NCBI GenBank assembly: GCA_016791475.1
Contig: JAEUWI010000026.1
Location: 31,685-95,684 of the forward strand
Direction: 5' to 3'
Length of the DNA: 64,000 nt
DNA from: Candidatus Hydrogenedentota bacterium
Lineage (GTDB): Bacteria; Hydrogenedentota; Hydrogenedentia; Hydrogenedentales; JAEUWI01
Shown here: one piece after another, positions 24,820-33,591 of the stretch
Position numbering within the stretch: position 1 is the stretch's first letter
How the letters are laid out: each line of letters begins with the position of its first letter
Made by a program: the position numbers and the translations under genes
Notes under the pieces: model-generated
Seen by the model: the letters and a program-made list of their open reading frames with translations, nothing else
Database searches by the model: none
Told to the model about the DNA's origin: nothing

Positions 24820-25950
24820 ATGAGCGCCATGGCTCCAGTTCAATATCATTTGGGGGAGTTTCCCCCGCACTCTCTTGACTGGCCGCGCCTGATCCCGTTG
24901 ATTGGCCCGGCCAGCGCGGGGTTGGCGCGCTACGATGGATTGTTGACCGCCATTCCCAACGCACAGATTCTGCTTTCTCCGCTTACGACGCAAGAAGCGG
25001 TACTATCGTCGAGGATTGAAGGGACGCAAGTTACTATCGGTGAAGTGCTTGAAATTGAGGCGGACGGCCAGTCCGAAACCATCACTCAACCTAAGCGGGA
25101 CGACGCCGAAGAAGTTCTGAACTACCGCAAAGCGATGCGTGCCTGTGTGGCGGAGTTGGAGCGTCGCCCGCTCTCCCAGCAAATTCTGCGCGCGGCCCAC
25201 AGCCTGCTGATGCAGGGTGTTCGGGGCCGAGACCAGACCCCTGGAAGTTACCGGACGGAGCAAAACTGGATAGGCCCCAAGGGGTGTTTGGAGCAAGAGG
25301 CCAGTTTCGTGCCGGTTTCTCCGGCCCACTTACAACAGGGTATGGACGCATGGGAGCACTATCTCGGAAATACTTCCGAACTCGATGCACTGGTTCAACT
25401 GGCGATAGTTCACGTTGAGTTCGAGGCGCTTCACCCGTTTAAGGATGGAAATGGGCGATTGGGTAGGATGATGATTCCGTTGTTTATGTTCCAGCGAAAG
25501 CTACTGTCCAGTCCCGACTTTTATATGAGCGGCTATCTCGAAGCCAATCGTGAAGAGTATCAGCAACGTCTTCGCGCCGTTTCGCGCGATGGTGACTGGA
25601 CCGGGTGGTGTGCTTTTTTTCTACAGGGAATAGCGAAACAAGCGGCCGAGAACGAACGGCGGGCGCGATCTATTCTAGCCCTCTACGACCGGGTTAAGAC
25701 CGAGGTAGCCGATGTAACACATTCCCAACATTCGATACGCGCCTTGGATTTCATCTTTCAAAATCCCATTTTTACATCACGGCATTTTATTAACTACTCA
25801 AGTGTTCCAAAACCGACTGCCGCGCGAATTCTGACTGTATTGCGCGATGAGAGCATTCTGCTAACAGTGCGAAAAGGTCGTGGTAGGCGTCCTGGTGTTT
25901 TTGCTTTTCGAGAGCTTCTGAATATTGCCGAGGGCAAAGAGGTATTTTGA
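24820..25950 (+). CDS. Fic-domain protein (AMPylase-like)
   Basis: A 376-residue protein with the Fic signature HPFKDGNGRLGR (about residues 205-216), complete with the catalytic His, which transfers AMP or another nucleotide moiety to a target hydroxyl. An N-terminal S/T-x-x-x-E-G inhibitory helix is visible as SSRIEGT (about 63-69), so it is a class II self-inhibited Fic. The C-terminus (about 300-376) looks like a winged helix (FQNPIFTSRHFINYSSVPKPTAARILTVL). Such proteins occur as singletons and in type I RM operons. The start ATG follows AGGAAAAA. Confidence 0.9.
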   Translation: MSAMAPVQYHLGEFPPHSLDWPRLIPLIGPASAGLARYDGLLTAIPNAQILLSPLTTQEAVLSSRIEGTQVTIGEVLEIEADGQSETITQPKRDDAEEVLNYRKAMRACVAELERRPLSQQILRAAHSLLMQGVRGRDQTPGSYRTEQNWIGPKGCLEQEASFVPVSPAHLQQGMDAWEHYLGNTSELDALVQLAIVHVEFEALHPFKDGNGRLGRMMIPLFMFQRKLLSSPDFYMSGYLEANREEYQQRLRAVSRDGDWTGWCAFFLQGIAKQAAENERRARSILALYDRVKTEVADVTHSQHSIRALDFIFQNPIFTSRHFINYSSVPKPTAARILTVLRDESILLTVRKGRGRRPGVFAFRELLNIAEGKEVF

Positions 25951-25976
25951 GTCTCATCCATGCGATACAAGCTCCC

Positions 25977-26037
25977 TTGTGTCTCATATTTTAAAAAAAA
26001 TGAGACACAATCCTGCTTGTCACTAATCTGTGAGACA
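25977..26037. promoter_or_regulatory. Inverted-repeat operator region before hsdR
   Basis: A perfect 11-bp inverted repeat TTGTGTCTCAT (25977-25987) and ATGAGACACAA (26000-26010) with an A/T-only 12-bp spacer. A third half-site TGAGACA lies at 26031-26037 and a fourth, GTCTCAT, near 25951. They fill the fic-hsdR gap, right up to the hsdR start, and suggest repressor control of restriction. The A/T spacer could also overlap a promoter. Confidence 0.6.
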
Positions 26038-26045
26038 AAACATTC

Positions 26046-28412
26046 ATGAACGAATCGGAAACCCGCGCGGAACACATTGACCCGGCCCTGGCAGCGGCGG
26101 GCTGGGGTGTGGTGCCGGGGAGCCGCATCCGCCGTGAGTACCACATCACCCACGGGCGCATCGAGGGTCCGGGCCGTCGCGGAAAGGCCCTGACCGCCGA
26201 CTATGTGCTGGAATACCGCAACACGAAACTGGCGGTGCTGGAGGCGAAGGCGTGGGGCAAGGCCCTGACGGAGGGCGTGGCCCAGGCGAAGGATTACGGC
26301 GGCAAGCTGGCGCTGCGCTTTGCCTATGCGAGCAATGGCCAGGGGCTCTATGAAATCGATCTGGAGTCGGGCGACGAGGGCGCGGTGTCCGCCTGGCCCA
26401 CGCCGGAGGAACTCTGGAACCGCACTTTTGCCCACGCCAACGCGTGGCGCGATCGCTTCGCGGAAATCCCCTTTGAAGACAAAGGTGGATCCCACCCGAG
26501 CCGCTACTATCAGGACATCGCCATCGAGCGGGTGCTGGAGGCCGTGGCGAATGGGGAGGAGCGAATCCTCCTGACGCTGGCCACGGGCACGGGAAAAACT
26601 TTCATCGCCTTCCAGATCGCGTGGAAGCTCTTCCACGCGCGCTGGAGTCTTTCTTCAATGGACAATGGACAATTGACAATGGACAACGAAAAAGCCCCAT
26701 TGCGTCGTCCACGAATTCTCTTTTTAGCAGACCGCAATATATTGGCGAATCAGGCGTTTAATGCGTTTTCCGCATTCCCCGAGGATGCGCTGGTAAGAAT
26801 CGCGCCGGAGGCCATTCGGAAGAAGGGGCGGGTTCCGAAGAACGGGAGCATCTTCTTTACCATCTTCCAGACCTTCATGAGCGGTCCGCCGAAGGAGGGA
26901 CACCCTTCGCCGTATTTTGGCGATTACCCGCCGGACTTCTTCGACTTCATCATCATCGACGAGTGCCACCGGGGCGGTGCGAACGATGAGAGCACGTGGC
27001 GGGACATTCTTGAGTACTTCGAACCGGCGGTGCAGCTCGGTCTGACGGCAACGCCCAAGCGCCAGGGCAATACCGATACCTACCGTTATTTCGGCGATCC
27101 GGTCTATATCTATTCGCTGAAGGAAGGCATCAACGACGGCTTTCTCACGCCGTTCAAGGTGAAGCAAATCGCCACGACGCTGGACGAGTATGTCTACACG
27201 CCCGACGACACCTTGATCGAAGGCGAGATCGAGGCGGGCAAGCGCTACGAAGAGCCGGACTTCAACCGTATCATCGAGATCATGGAGCGGGAGAAGAAGC
27301 GCGTGCAGATCTTCCTGGACCAGGCCAACCCGCGCGAAAAAACCATCATCTTCTGCGCCACCCAGGAGCACGCCCTGGCCGTGCGCGACCTCGTCAACCA
27401 GATGAAGTCGGTCTCCGACCCCAACTACTGCCAGCGGGTCACGGCGAACGACGGGGCGCTCGGCGAACAGCACCTGCGGGATTTCCAGGACAACGAGAAG
27501 ACCATCCCCACGATCCTGACCACCTCACAGAAGCTTTCCACGGGCGTGGATGCGCGGAACATCCGCAATATCGTACTGATGCGGCCCGTGCGCTCCATGA
27601 TCGAGTTCAAGCAGATCATCGGGCGCGGCACACGGCTCTACGACGGCAAGGATTACTTCACGATCTACGACTTCGTGAAGGCCCACCACCATTTCATGGA
27701 TCCCGAGTGGGACGGCGAGCCCCTGGAGCCGGAGGCCGACTCGGCCCGACCGCGTCCGCCCCGTGTTGCCGAGGATTCTGAAAATAGGGGTGAGGACGGC
27801 GAGGACAAGGCACCGAGAAAGCCCATCAAGGTGAAACTGGCCGATGGCAAGGCCCGCAGCATCCAGCACATGATGAGTACCACTTTCTGGCACCCCGACG
27901 GCACGCCCATGTCCGCCCAGCAGTTCATGGAGGCACTCTACGGCAAGCTGCCGGACTTCTTCAAAGACGAGGCGGAGTTGCGGACGCTGTGGAGCGATCC
28001 GGCGACGCGAAAGAAACTGTTGGAGGCCCTGGCGGAAAAGGGCTTTGGCCGCGAGCAGTTGGACGAGATGCAGCGTATTATTGATGCCGAAAACAGCGAT
28101 CTCTTCGACGTATTGGCCCACGTGGCCTATGCGCTGCCGCCCGAGAGCCGCGAAGTGCGGGCTACTCGTGCGCGGCACATTATCCGAGACCAGTTCGGCT
28201 CAAAGCAGCAGAAATTCCTCGATTTCGTGCTGCACCACTATGTGAGCGATGGCGTGGACGAACTGGATCAGGAAAAACTGGCCCCGCTGCTGCGACTCAA
28301 GTACCACAACTCCATTCCGGACGCCGTCGCAGATCTGGGCCAGCCCGACGACATCGGTCGGACCTTCGCCGGATTTCAGAAGTATCTCTACCAGGGGCAG
28401 GGGATGATGTAG
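26046..28412 (+). CDS. hsdR: Type I restriction enzyme helicase-nuclease subunit
   Basis: A 788-residue HsdR. The nuclease domain (about residues 1-130) carries the D...ExK motif in ADYVLEYRNTKLAVLEAKAW. The helicase motifs are ATGTGKT (motif I, about 180), IIIDECHRG (motif II, about 300), GLTATPKR (III), and IGRGTRLYDGKDYF (VI). The C-terminal region, from about residue 570, is helical and charged. It cuts DNA after ATP-driven translocation with HsdM2S. A heptanucleotide repeat adds about 10 residues in frame between motifs I and Ia (SSMDNGQLTMDNE, about 203-215). There is no strong ribosome site before the ATG. Confidence 0.94.
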   Translation: MNESETRAEHIDPALAAAGWGVVPGSRIRREYHITHGRIEGPGRRGKALTADYVLEYRNTKLAVLEAKAWGKALTEGVAQAKDYGGKLALRFAYASNGQGLYEIDLESGDEGAVSAWPTPEELWNRTFAHANAWRDRFAEIPFEDKGGSHPSRYYQDIAIERVLEAVANGEERILLTLATGTGKTFIAFQIAWKLFHARWSLSSMDNGQLTMDNEKAPLRRPRILFLADRNILANQAFNAFSAFPEDALVRIAPEAIRKKGRVPKNGSIFFTIFQTFMSGPPKEGHPSPYFGDYPPDFFDFIIIDECHRGGANDESTWRDILEYFEPAVQLGLTATPKRQGNTDTYRYFGDPVYIYSLKEGINDGFLTPFKVKQIATTLDEYVYTPDDTLIEGEIEAGKRYEEPDFNRIIEIMEREKKRVQIFLDQANPREKTIIFCATQEHALAVRDLVNQMKSVSDPNYCQRVTANDGALGEQHLRDFQDNEKTIPTILTTSQKLSTGVDARNIRNIVLMRPVRSMIEFKQIIGRGTRLYDGKDYFTIYDFVKAHHHFMDPEWDGEPLEPEADSARPRPPRVAEDSENRGEDGEDKAPRKPIKVKLADGKARSIQHMMSTTFWHPDGTPMSAQQFMEALYGKLPDFFKDEAELRTLWSDPATRKKLLEALAEKGFGREQLDEMQRIIDAENSDLFDVLAHVAYALPPESREVRATRARHIIRDQFGSKQQKFLDFVLHHYVSDGVDELDQEKLAPLLRLKYHNSIPDAVADLGQPDDIGRTFAGFQKYLYQGQGMM
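26656..26683 (+). repeat. Heptanucleotide repeat inserted in hsdR
   Basis: Four 7-bp units (CAATGGA, CAATGGA, CAATTGA, CAATGGA), identical to those at 24713-24740. They are read in frame as MDNGQLTMD. The 28 bases are not a multiple of 3, so the flanks must have adjusted the frame. Confidence 0.8.
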
Positions 28413-28467
28413 GGCCAGCCATGGCGTGCTGATGTGGGGAATCAACATTGAGACTTCTAGAGCCCCT

Positions 28468-28494
28468 GTCATTCCCGCATTCGCGGGAATGACA
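28468..28494. repeat. REP-like perfect palindrome between hsdR and dxs
   Basis: TGTCATTCCCGC, loop ATT, GCGGGAATGACA: a 12-bp perfect stem between two converging genes. A shorter relative TTCCCGCAAGAGCGGGAA is at 63360-63377. It may also act as a two-way terminator. Confidence 0.6.
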
Positions 28495-28554
28495 GAAGGT
28501 CGGAAATCTGTTTCAGTGGGCGAGCCTGGCGTTAAATCGATCGCTTCAAGCGTG

Positions 28555-30456
28555 TCAGTTCACCGGATTGGCCGCGTGTTCTTTCAGCACCGCCATGGCC
28601 TCTTTGTACAGCCCCTCGGCGTGGAGGTTGTGGGCGGCTAGCTGCTCGGCGCGGGTGGCTTGCTCGCTGAAGATGTCGGGAATCCCCATGCGGTGAATCT
28701 GGAGCTCGTGGAGCTTGCCTGTATTGGCGAAGTACTCCATCACGGCGGAGCCGAAGCCGCCGTCGAGGGTGTTTTCTTCCACGGTGATGATTGGCCGGTC
28801 CAGGAGGCTGTCGAGCAGCGCCGTGTCCAGCGGCTTCACGAAGCGGGCATCGGCCACGCCGACGGAGTAGCCCTCGGCGGCGAGGCGTTCGGCGGCGTCG
28901 AGGCAGGCCTGGGCGCAGGGGCCGATCACGAGGAAGGTGGCGTCTGTCCCTTCGCGCAGGATTTCGCCCTGTGTGATATCCCGTCCCTCTTCGGCGCCGA
29001 TATTTGGGGCCTTGCCCCGGGCGTAGCGAATGGCCACGGCGCCATCCTGTTGGAGCGCCCACTTGACCATGAGCTTCGTGTCCAGCGCATCGCGCGGTGC
29101 GAGGACTTGAAGATCGGGCACGCAGCGCAGGAACGACAGGTCGAAGGTGCCGTTCTGCGTGGGGCTGTCTTCGCCCACGAGGCCGGCGCGGTCCAGTGCA
29201 AAGACGACGGGCAGTTTTTGAATGCACACGTCGTGGATGAGCTGGTCGTAGCCGCGCTGGAGGAAGGTGGAGTAGATGGCGGCGACGGGACGGAGGCCCC
29301 TGGCGGCCATACCGGCGGCCATGGTGACGGCGTGCTGCTCGCAAATGCCTACATCGAAAAATCGGTCGGGGTAGACCTCTTCAAACTTGGAGAGGCCCGT
29401 GCCCGTGGGCATGGCGGCGGTGATGCCGACCACGCGGCTGTCCGCGGCGCCCGCTTCCAGCATGGCTTCCACGAAGGCATCGGTAAAGGTTACGGCGTGG
29501 CCACCGTTTTCGCCCACGGCGGGCAGGGGCTCGCCCTCTTCTTCGGCGGGCTTGATGGCGAGGGGGGAGACGCCGTGGTACTTGAGGGGATCTTCCTCGG
29601 CCGCCTTGAGTCCCTTGCCTTTTTCCGTGCGGCAGTGGAGCAGGATCGGGCCGCGCATCTTCTTGATGCTGGAGAGGCATTCGATGAGCAGGGGCAGATC
29701 GTGGCCGTCCACCGGGCCAATGTAATTGACGCCCAGCTCCTGAAAGAGCGCCCCTTTGGTGATGTAGTTCTTGACCGACTTCTCGATGTCCTGGATCGCC
29801 CGGGTCATGCGATTGCCGATGATTTTCTTCACAAAGCTGCCGGCGTCTTCCTTGGCGCGCTTGTAGGGCTCCGCCATGATCATCCGGTTGAAGTACTGAT
29901 TCAGCGCGCTGGCGTTGGGGGAGATGGACATCTCGTTGTCATTGAGGATGACGAGCATGTCGAGGCCCAGGTGTCCCGCGTGGCTCAGGCCCTCAAAGGC
30001 CATGCCGCCCGTGATGGCGCCATCCCCGATGAGGGCGACGACCTGATAGTCTTCCTTAAGCTGGTCGCGGGCAATGGCCATGCCCACCGCGGCGGAAATG
30101 GACGTGGAGGAGTGGCCGGTGCCGAAGCAGTCGTAGTCGCTTTCGCAGATCTTGGGGTAGCCGCTGATCCCGTCCTTCTTGCGGATGGAGTCAAAAACCT
30201 CGCGGCGGCCCGTGAGCAGCTTGTGGGGGTAGCACTGGTGGCCCACATCCCAGATGAGCTGGTCATGACCCACGTTATAGACGTAGTGGAGTGCAAGGGT
30301 CAGCTCGACCACGCCCAGCGGGGCGGAGAGGTGGCCGCCATTGTGGTTGACCACCTCCAGTACCCGCTCCCGCAGCTCGCTGGCCAGGGTCTCCAACTGG
30401 TTGAGGGAGAGGGATTTAAGATCGGCGGGGGAATTTATCGTATCCAGCAGTGCCAT
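28555..30456 (-). CDS. dxs: 1-deoxy-D-xylulose-5-phosphate synthase
   Basis: About 633 residues. Dxs condenses pyruvate and glyceraldehyde 3-phosphate with thiamine diphosphate, the first step of the MEP isoprenoid pathway. Motifs are NHNGGHLSAPLGVVELTLAL (active-site His), GDGAITGGMAFEGL (TPP-binding), GPVDGHDLPLL, GICEQHAVTMAAGMA and FALDRAGLVGEDSPTQNG. I start at MALLDTINSPADLKSL (30456), as typical for the family; a longer in-frame start exists at 30498, and neither has a good ribosome site. It is a single gene; the pathway partner ispD is at the left edge of the window. Confidence 0.94.
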   Translation of the reverse strand: MALLDTINSPADLKSLSLNQLETLASELRERVLEVVNHNGGHLSAPLGVVELTLALHYVYNVGHDQLIWDVGHQCYPHKLLTGRREVFDSIRKKDGISGYPKICESDYDCFGTGHSSTSISAAVGMAIARDQLKEDYQVVALIGDGAITGGMAFEGLSHAGHLGLDMLVILNDNEMSISPNASALNQYFNRMIMAEPYKRAKEDAGSFVKKIIGNRMTRAIQDIEKSVKNYITKGALFQELGVNYIGPVDGHDLPLLIECLSSIKKMRGPILLHCRTEKGKGLKAAEEDPLKYHGVSPLAIKPAEEEGEPLPAVGENGGHAVTFTDAFVEAMLEAGAADSRVVGITAAMPTGTGLSKFEEVYPDRFFDVGICEQHAVTMAAGMAARGLRPVAAIYSTFLQRGYDQLIHDVCIQKLPVVFALDRAGLVGEDSPTQNGTFDLSFLRCVPDLQVLAPRDALDTKLMVKWALQQDGAVAIRYARGKAPNIGAEEGRDITQGEILREGTDATFLVIGPCAQACLDAAERLAAEGYSVGVADARFVKPLDTALLDSLLDRPIITVEENTLDGGFGSAVMEYFANTGKLHELQIHRMGIPDIFSEQATRAEQLAAHNLHAEGLYKEAMAVLKEHAANPVN

Positions 30457-30794
30457 AGTCGAGTCAGTCACACCATCCATTCGGGGGCCACATAGCATCT
30501 TTATACATAAAAGTACTTAAAGGTTTCAAAACAGGTCGGCGCGCCGCATGCCATGAAGGCAATTTTCGCGGGGCTGCGCCTGTCTGCTTGTAAACCCGGA
30601 GTATAGCACAGGCCGTCTTTGCGGAGCCACGCGCGGAAAGACTACGCATCCTGGGGGCGCATCTGCTAGAATCCCCTCTTCGCGCGCATTTTCACCATAC
30701 CCGTGACCGCGCGTGAATCTGGAGCAACTTTGAATCCGCCGCCCGCCCGCCGCCGCGTGCCCGGCGACGCCCCTACCCTGCGGAGCTGGCCCCC
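30457..30794. other. Divergent intergenic region, dxs and mgtE
   Basis: About 340 bases with no gene. A TAGAAT that could be a -10 for mgtE lies near 30666-30671. I looked for an M-box magnesium riboswitch and saw no convincing one. Confidence 0.3.
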
Positions 30795-32192
30795 ATGGAA
30801 GACACCGAGACCCTGGAAAGCTGGGAGCGTATTGAAGCGCTCGCGGCCACACAGGACCGGGCCGCGCTCGACGCCTATCTGGAAGTCCTCACCCCCGGTG
30901 AAGTCGCCCGGGCCTTTTCCCGTCTGGAAGATGAGGCCCTCCGCTCCGTCCTGGTGTTGCTAAGCCCCGAAACGGCGGCGGACCTGATAGAGGAACTCTC
31001 CGACACCCAGGGCTCCGACCTGATGGAAGCGCTTCCGGTGGAAGAGGCCGCGGCCATCGTCGACGAGATGGAGAGTCACCACCGCGCCGATATCCTCGGG
31101 GAGATGTCCGAAGACGACGCCGAGGCCATCCTGCAGGCGATGGATCCGGAGGAGGCGAAGGACGCCCGGAAACTCCTGGAATACCATGAGAGCGAAGCGG
31201 GCGGCATCATGGCCACAGAGTTTGTCTCCTATCCCCAGGATACCTCGGTCGCCGAAGTGCTCAATGATTTCCGCGCCAACGCCGAGCGCTACAGCGACTA
31301 CGGCGTGCAGTACGCCTACGTAAACAGCGAGAACGGCACGCTTATCGGTGTCGTGCGCCTGCGCGATCTGGTGCTGGCCCCGGCCTGGAAGACCCTGCAG
31401 CAGATCATGATCGCGAATCCGCTCTATCTCCAGTCCGATGCCCCCCTGCAGGAAGTCGCCCAGTTTTTCGATCGCTATCCCTTCTACAGCGTCCCCGTGA
31501 CCGATCCCGACCTGAAAATGGTGGGGGTGATCTGGCGGGCGGATGCGGAAGAGGCCGTGGGCGAGGGCCACGAGAAGAGCCTCATGCGCTTCGGCGGTAT
31601 TATCGGCGGTGAAGAATTGCGGAGCATGCCCGCGGGCGAGCGCGTGTCCCGCCGGATCATGTGGCTCGGTGTGAATCTGCCTCTCAGCATGATCGCCGCA
31701 TTTACGCTCCCCATCTTCGAGAAGACCATTCTGGGCTTTCCCGCCGTGCTCTTTTTCATTCCCATCATCGGAAATCTTTGCGGGTGCTCGGGCAATCAGG
31801 CGGTGGCCGTGAGTATCCGCGAATTGACGCTGGGCCTGATTCAGCCCCAGGACTTCTGGCGCGTATTGCGCAAGGAATTTGAAGTGGGCCTGATCAACGG
31901 CGCCGTGCTGGGCACCACCATCGCCCTCGTCGCCCTGGGCCTGGACTACGTGCGGGGTTCCCACGCTCCCCTGGTGGCCCTCTTCGTGGGCGTCGCCTTC
32001 TTTGTGAACACCATCAACGCCGTGTGCCTCGGCGGCATCGTCCCCTTGGCCTTGCGGAAGCTGAAACTCGATCCCGCCCTCGGCGCGCCCCCGGTACTCA
32101 CGACCCTCACCGATCTTTGCGGCTTCTTCATCCTCCTGGCCCTCACCACGCTCGCCCTCCATCACGGCCTGCTGGAAGTGCCGGCGCCATGA
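30795..32192 (+). CDS. mgtE: Magnesium transporter MgtE
   Basis: A 465-residue MgtE channel. Its N-terminal helical domain (about residues 1-130; LSPETAADLIEELSD, MEALPVEEAAAIVDEM) and paired CBS domains (about 140-260) sense cytoplasmic Mg2+. Five membrane helices (about 290-460) form the pore, with PIIGNLCGCSGNQAVAVSIR and NTINAVCLGGIVPL. The length is normal. The following gene overlaps its stop by ATGA, so the two are coupled. Confidence 0.93.
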   Translation: MEDTETLESWERIEALAATQDRAALDAYLEVLTPGEVARAFSRLEDEALRSVLVLLSPETAADLIEELSDTQGSDLMEALPVEEAAAIVDEMESHHRADILGEMSEDDAEAILQAMDPEEAKDARKLLEYHESEAGGIMATEFVSYPQDTSVAEVLNDFRANAERYSDYGVQYAYVNSENGTLIGVVRLRDLVLAPAWKTLQQIMIANPLYLQSDAPLQEVAQFFDRYPFYSVPVTDPDLKMVGVIWRADAEEAVGEGHEKSLMRFGGIIGGEELRSMPAGERVSRRIMWLGVNLPLSMIAAFTLPIFEKTILGFPAVLFFIPIIGNLCGCSGNQAVAVSIRELTLGLIQPQDFWRVLRKEFEVGLINGAVLGTTIALVALGLDYVRGSHAPLVALFVGVAFFVNTINAVCLGGIVPLALRKLKLDPALGAPPVLTTLTDLCGFFILLALTTLALHHGLLEVPAP

Positions 32193-33184
32193 CGGGGGCG
32201 GCATCCGGGGAGGGCCTGTCCGCCGCCGCGCGGTTGCTGGAGCGGGAACGGCGCATCGCAACCATAGAATCCGGGCAGGGGCTGCTGCTGGAATCCAGCG
32301 CCCCCGGTGAATGCCTCGCCTGCCTCCACGGCCCCCTGCTGGCCGACCCCGCCCGGGTGGGGCTGGTGATTGTCCCCGACGAAACACACCCTCTGTGCCG
32401 CGCGGCCCGCGCCAGCGCCCTTCCCGTGCGCGCGTTGGTCGTGACGCCCCACATGTCCGACGCGGAACGGCGGGATCTGGGCATTGCCCTCCAGAATCAC
32501 ACCATCCAACTGGTCTTTGTGACGCCGGAGCGCCTGACCCAGCCCCGATTCGTGCAGTTTATCCGGGGACTGGCCCTGCGTTTTGTGGCGCTGGCGTCGT
32601 GCCAGCGCATCTGCGGTGAAGCCCCGGATTACCTGATCGCTTATGAGACCTGTCGCGTCCTTTCCTGCCTCTTTCCCGGAGTTCCCCTCCTCGGACTGGC
32701 CGACGGGGCCATGGACGACGTGGCGCGCCAGACCGTGGCGGGTGTTCTTGGCATCGCCTCGGAGCCCCGGACCGTGAAAGTCTCCGTGGAGGCTCCCTTG
32801 ACCCCGGCTGCGCCGCCGCCCACGTCCACGCCCAGGACGGTCGCGCAGGCACCCGCACCGGTACGCTCCAGCGTCGTTCCCGAGCACTATCGCGAGGCCT
32901 TCGCCCTCTTCGAGAGAGAGGTTCCGGTAGCCGATGTGGCTCGGGACCTATCCCGGGAAGAGCCCTGGGTGTGGCGCGCCCTGGAGAGCTACATTCGTCA
33001 CAGCGGTCGAAGCCACCCCTTTCCCTGGGTCACGAAGCCGACCTACATGAAGGTGTCGATGGCCGCAGGGCAGGCCGAGACGACCAATCCCCGCTTGATC
33101 GCTTCGGTGATGCGTGGCCAGGTTAATGAGCGTGAAGTTCTGGTTATTCTTGCCGCGCTCGATAACCGTAATGGCAAGGGTTGA
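32189..33184 (+). CDS. RecQ-like protein with lost ATPase motifs
   Basis: A 331-residue protein. The order of its parts follows a RecQ N-terminal helicase domain: a Walker-A position (residues 38-42, APGEC instead of GGGKS), a LVVTPHMSD segment, FVTPERLTQPRFVQFI (motif Ib-like, 111-125), and a motif-II position reading ASCQ (136-139) in place of DEAH, then RICGEAPDYLIAYE. After a Pro-rich linker (about 225-255) comes an HTH like the RecQ C-terminal HTH_40 (EVPVADVARDLSREEPWVWR). It therefore looks like a helicase-derived binding protein without ATPase. Its start is coupled to mgtE by ATGA. Confidence 0.6.
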   Translation: MTGAASGEGLSAAARLLERERRIATIESGQGLLLESSAPGECLACLHGPLLADPARVGLVIVPDETHPLCRAARASALPVRALVVTPHMSDAERRDLGIALQNHTIQLVFVTPERLTQPRFVQFIRGLALRFVALASCQRICGEAPDYLIAYETCRVLSCLFPGVPLLGLADGAMDDVARQTVAGVLGIASEPRTVKVSVEAPLTPAAPPPTSTPRTVAQAPAPVRSSVVPEHYREAFALFEREVPVADVARDLSREEPWVWRALESYIRHSGRSHPFPWVTKPTYMKVSMAAGQAETTNPRLIASVMRGQVNEREVLVILAALDNRNGKG

Positions 33185-33285
33185 CGGCATGACGAATACG
33201 GCTGAGCGGTATAAGAATCTGGAAGGCCTGGTATCATCGCCCGTCGCGGGCGACGGAACCATAAAGGCCAAAGTGAACCGCGCTG

Positions 33286-33530
33286 TTCCCCCCGCTTGCG
33301 GTGGGGCAGGGGGGGGAGACCGCAAAGCGCACGCCGTGATCGTCTACACAGGCCGCGCCCAACCTCCATTCGGCGGCTTTGAAAATACGCGAGCGGCGGA
33401 ACCAGAACTTCATAGCGGTCTTTGCCAACTCGGGAGTTTACCCCCCTGGCCCCCCGCAAGCGGGGGGAACCCTACTCGCCAAAGCGCACCTCTTGGTCCC
33501 CCCCGCTTGCGGGGGGGTAGGGGGGGTAGG
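33286..33530. repeat. Three G/C-rich REP-like palindromes
   Basis: Units based on CCCCCGCTTGCGGGGGG occur at 33286-33317, 33441-33469 (inverted) and 33497-33530. Two carry the neighbour AAAGCGCAC. They fill the gap 33185-33591 between the RecQ-like and SGNH genes, which otherwise holds no gene. Confidence 0.6.
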
Positions 33531-33591
33531 ACCCGACACAATTTTCATCCTCTACGGGTGAGGCGAAGCCTCATGAAGGGCTGTCCCCCCA

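Noticed and set aside
28660..30495. A 611-codon frame opposite dxs
   Set aside because: Antisense shadow of a gene with complete catalytic motifs.
30457..30794. Possible M-box riboswitch before mgtE
   Set aside because: No conserved core or stem arrangement could be recognised.
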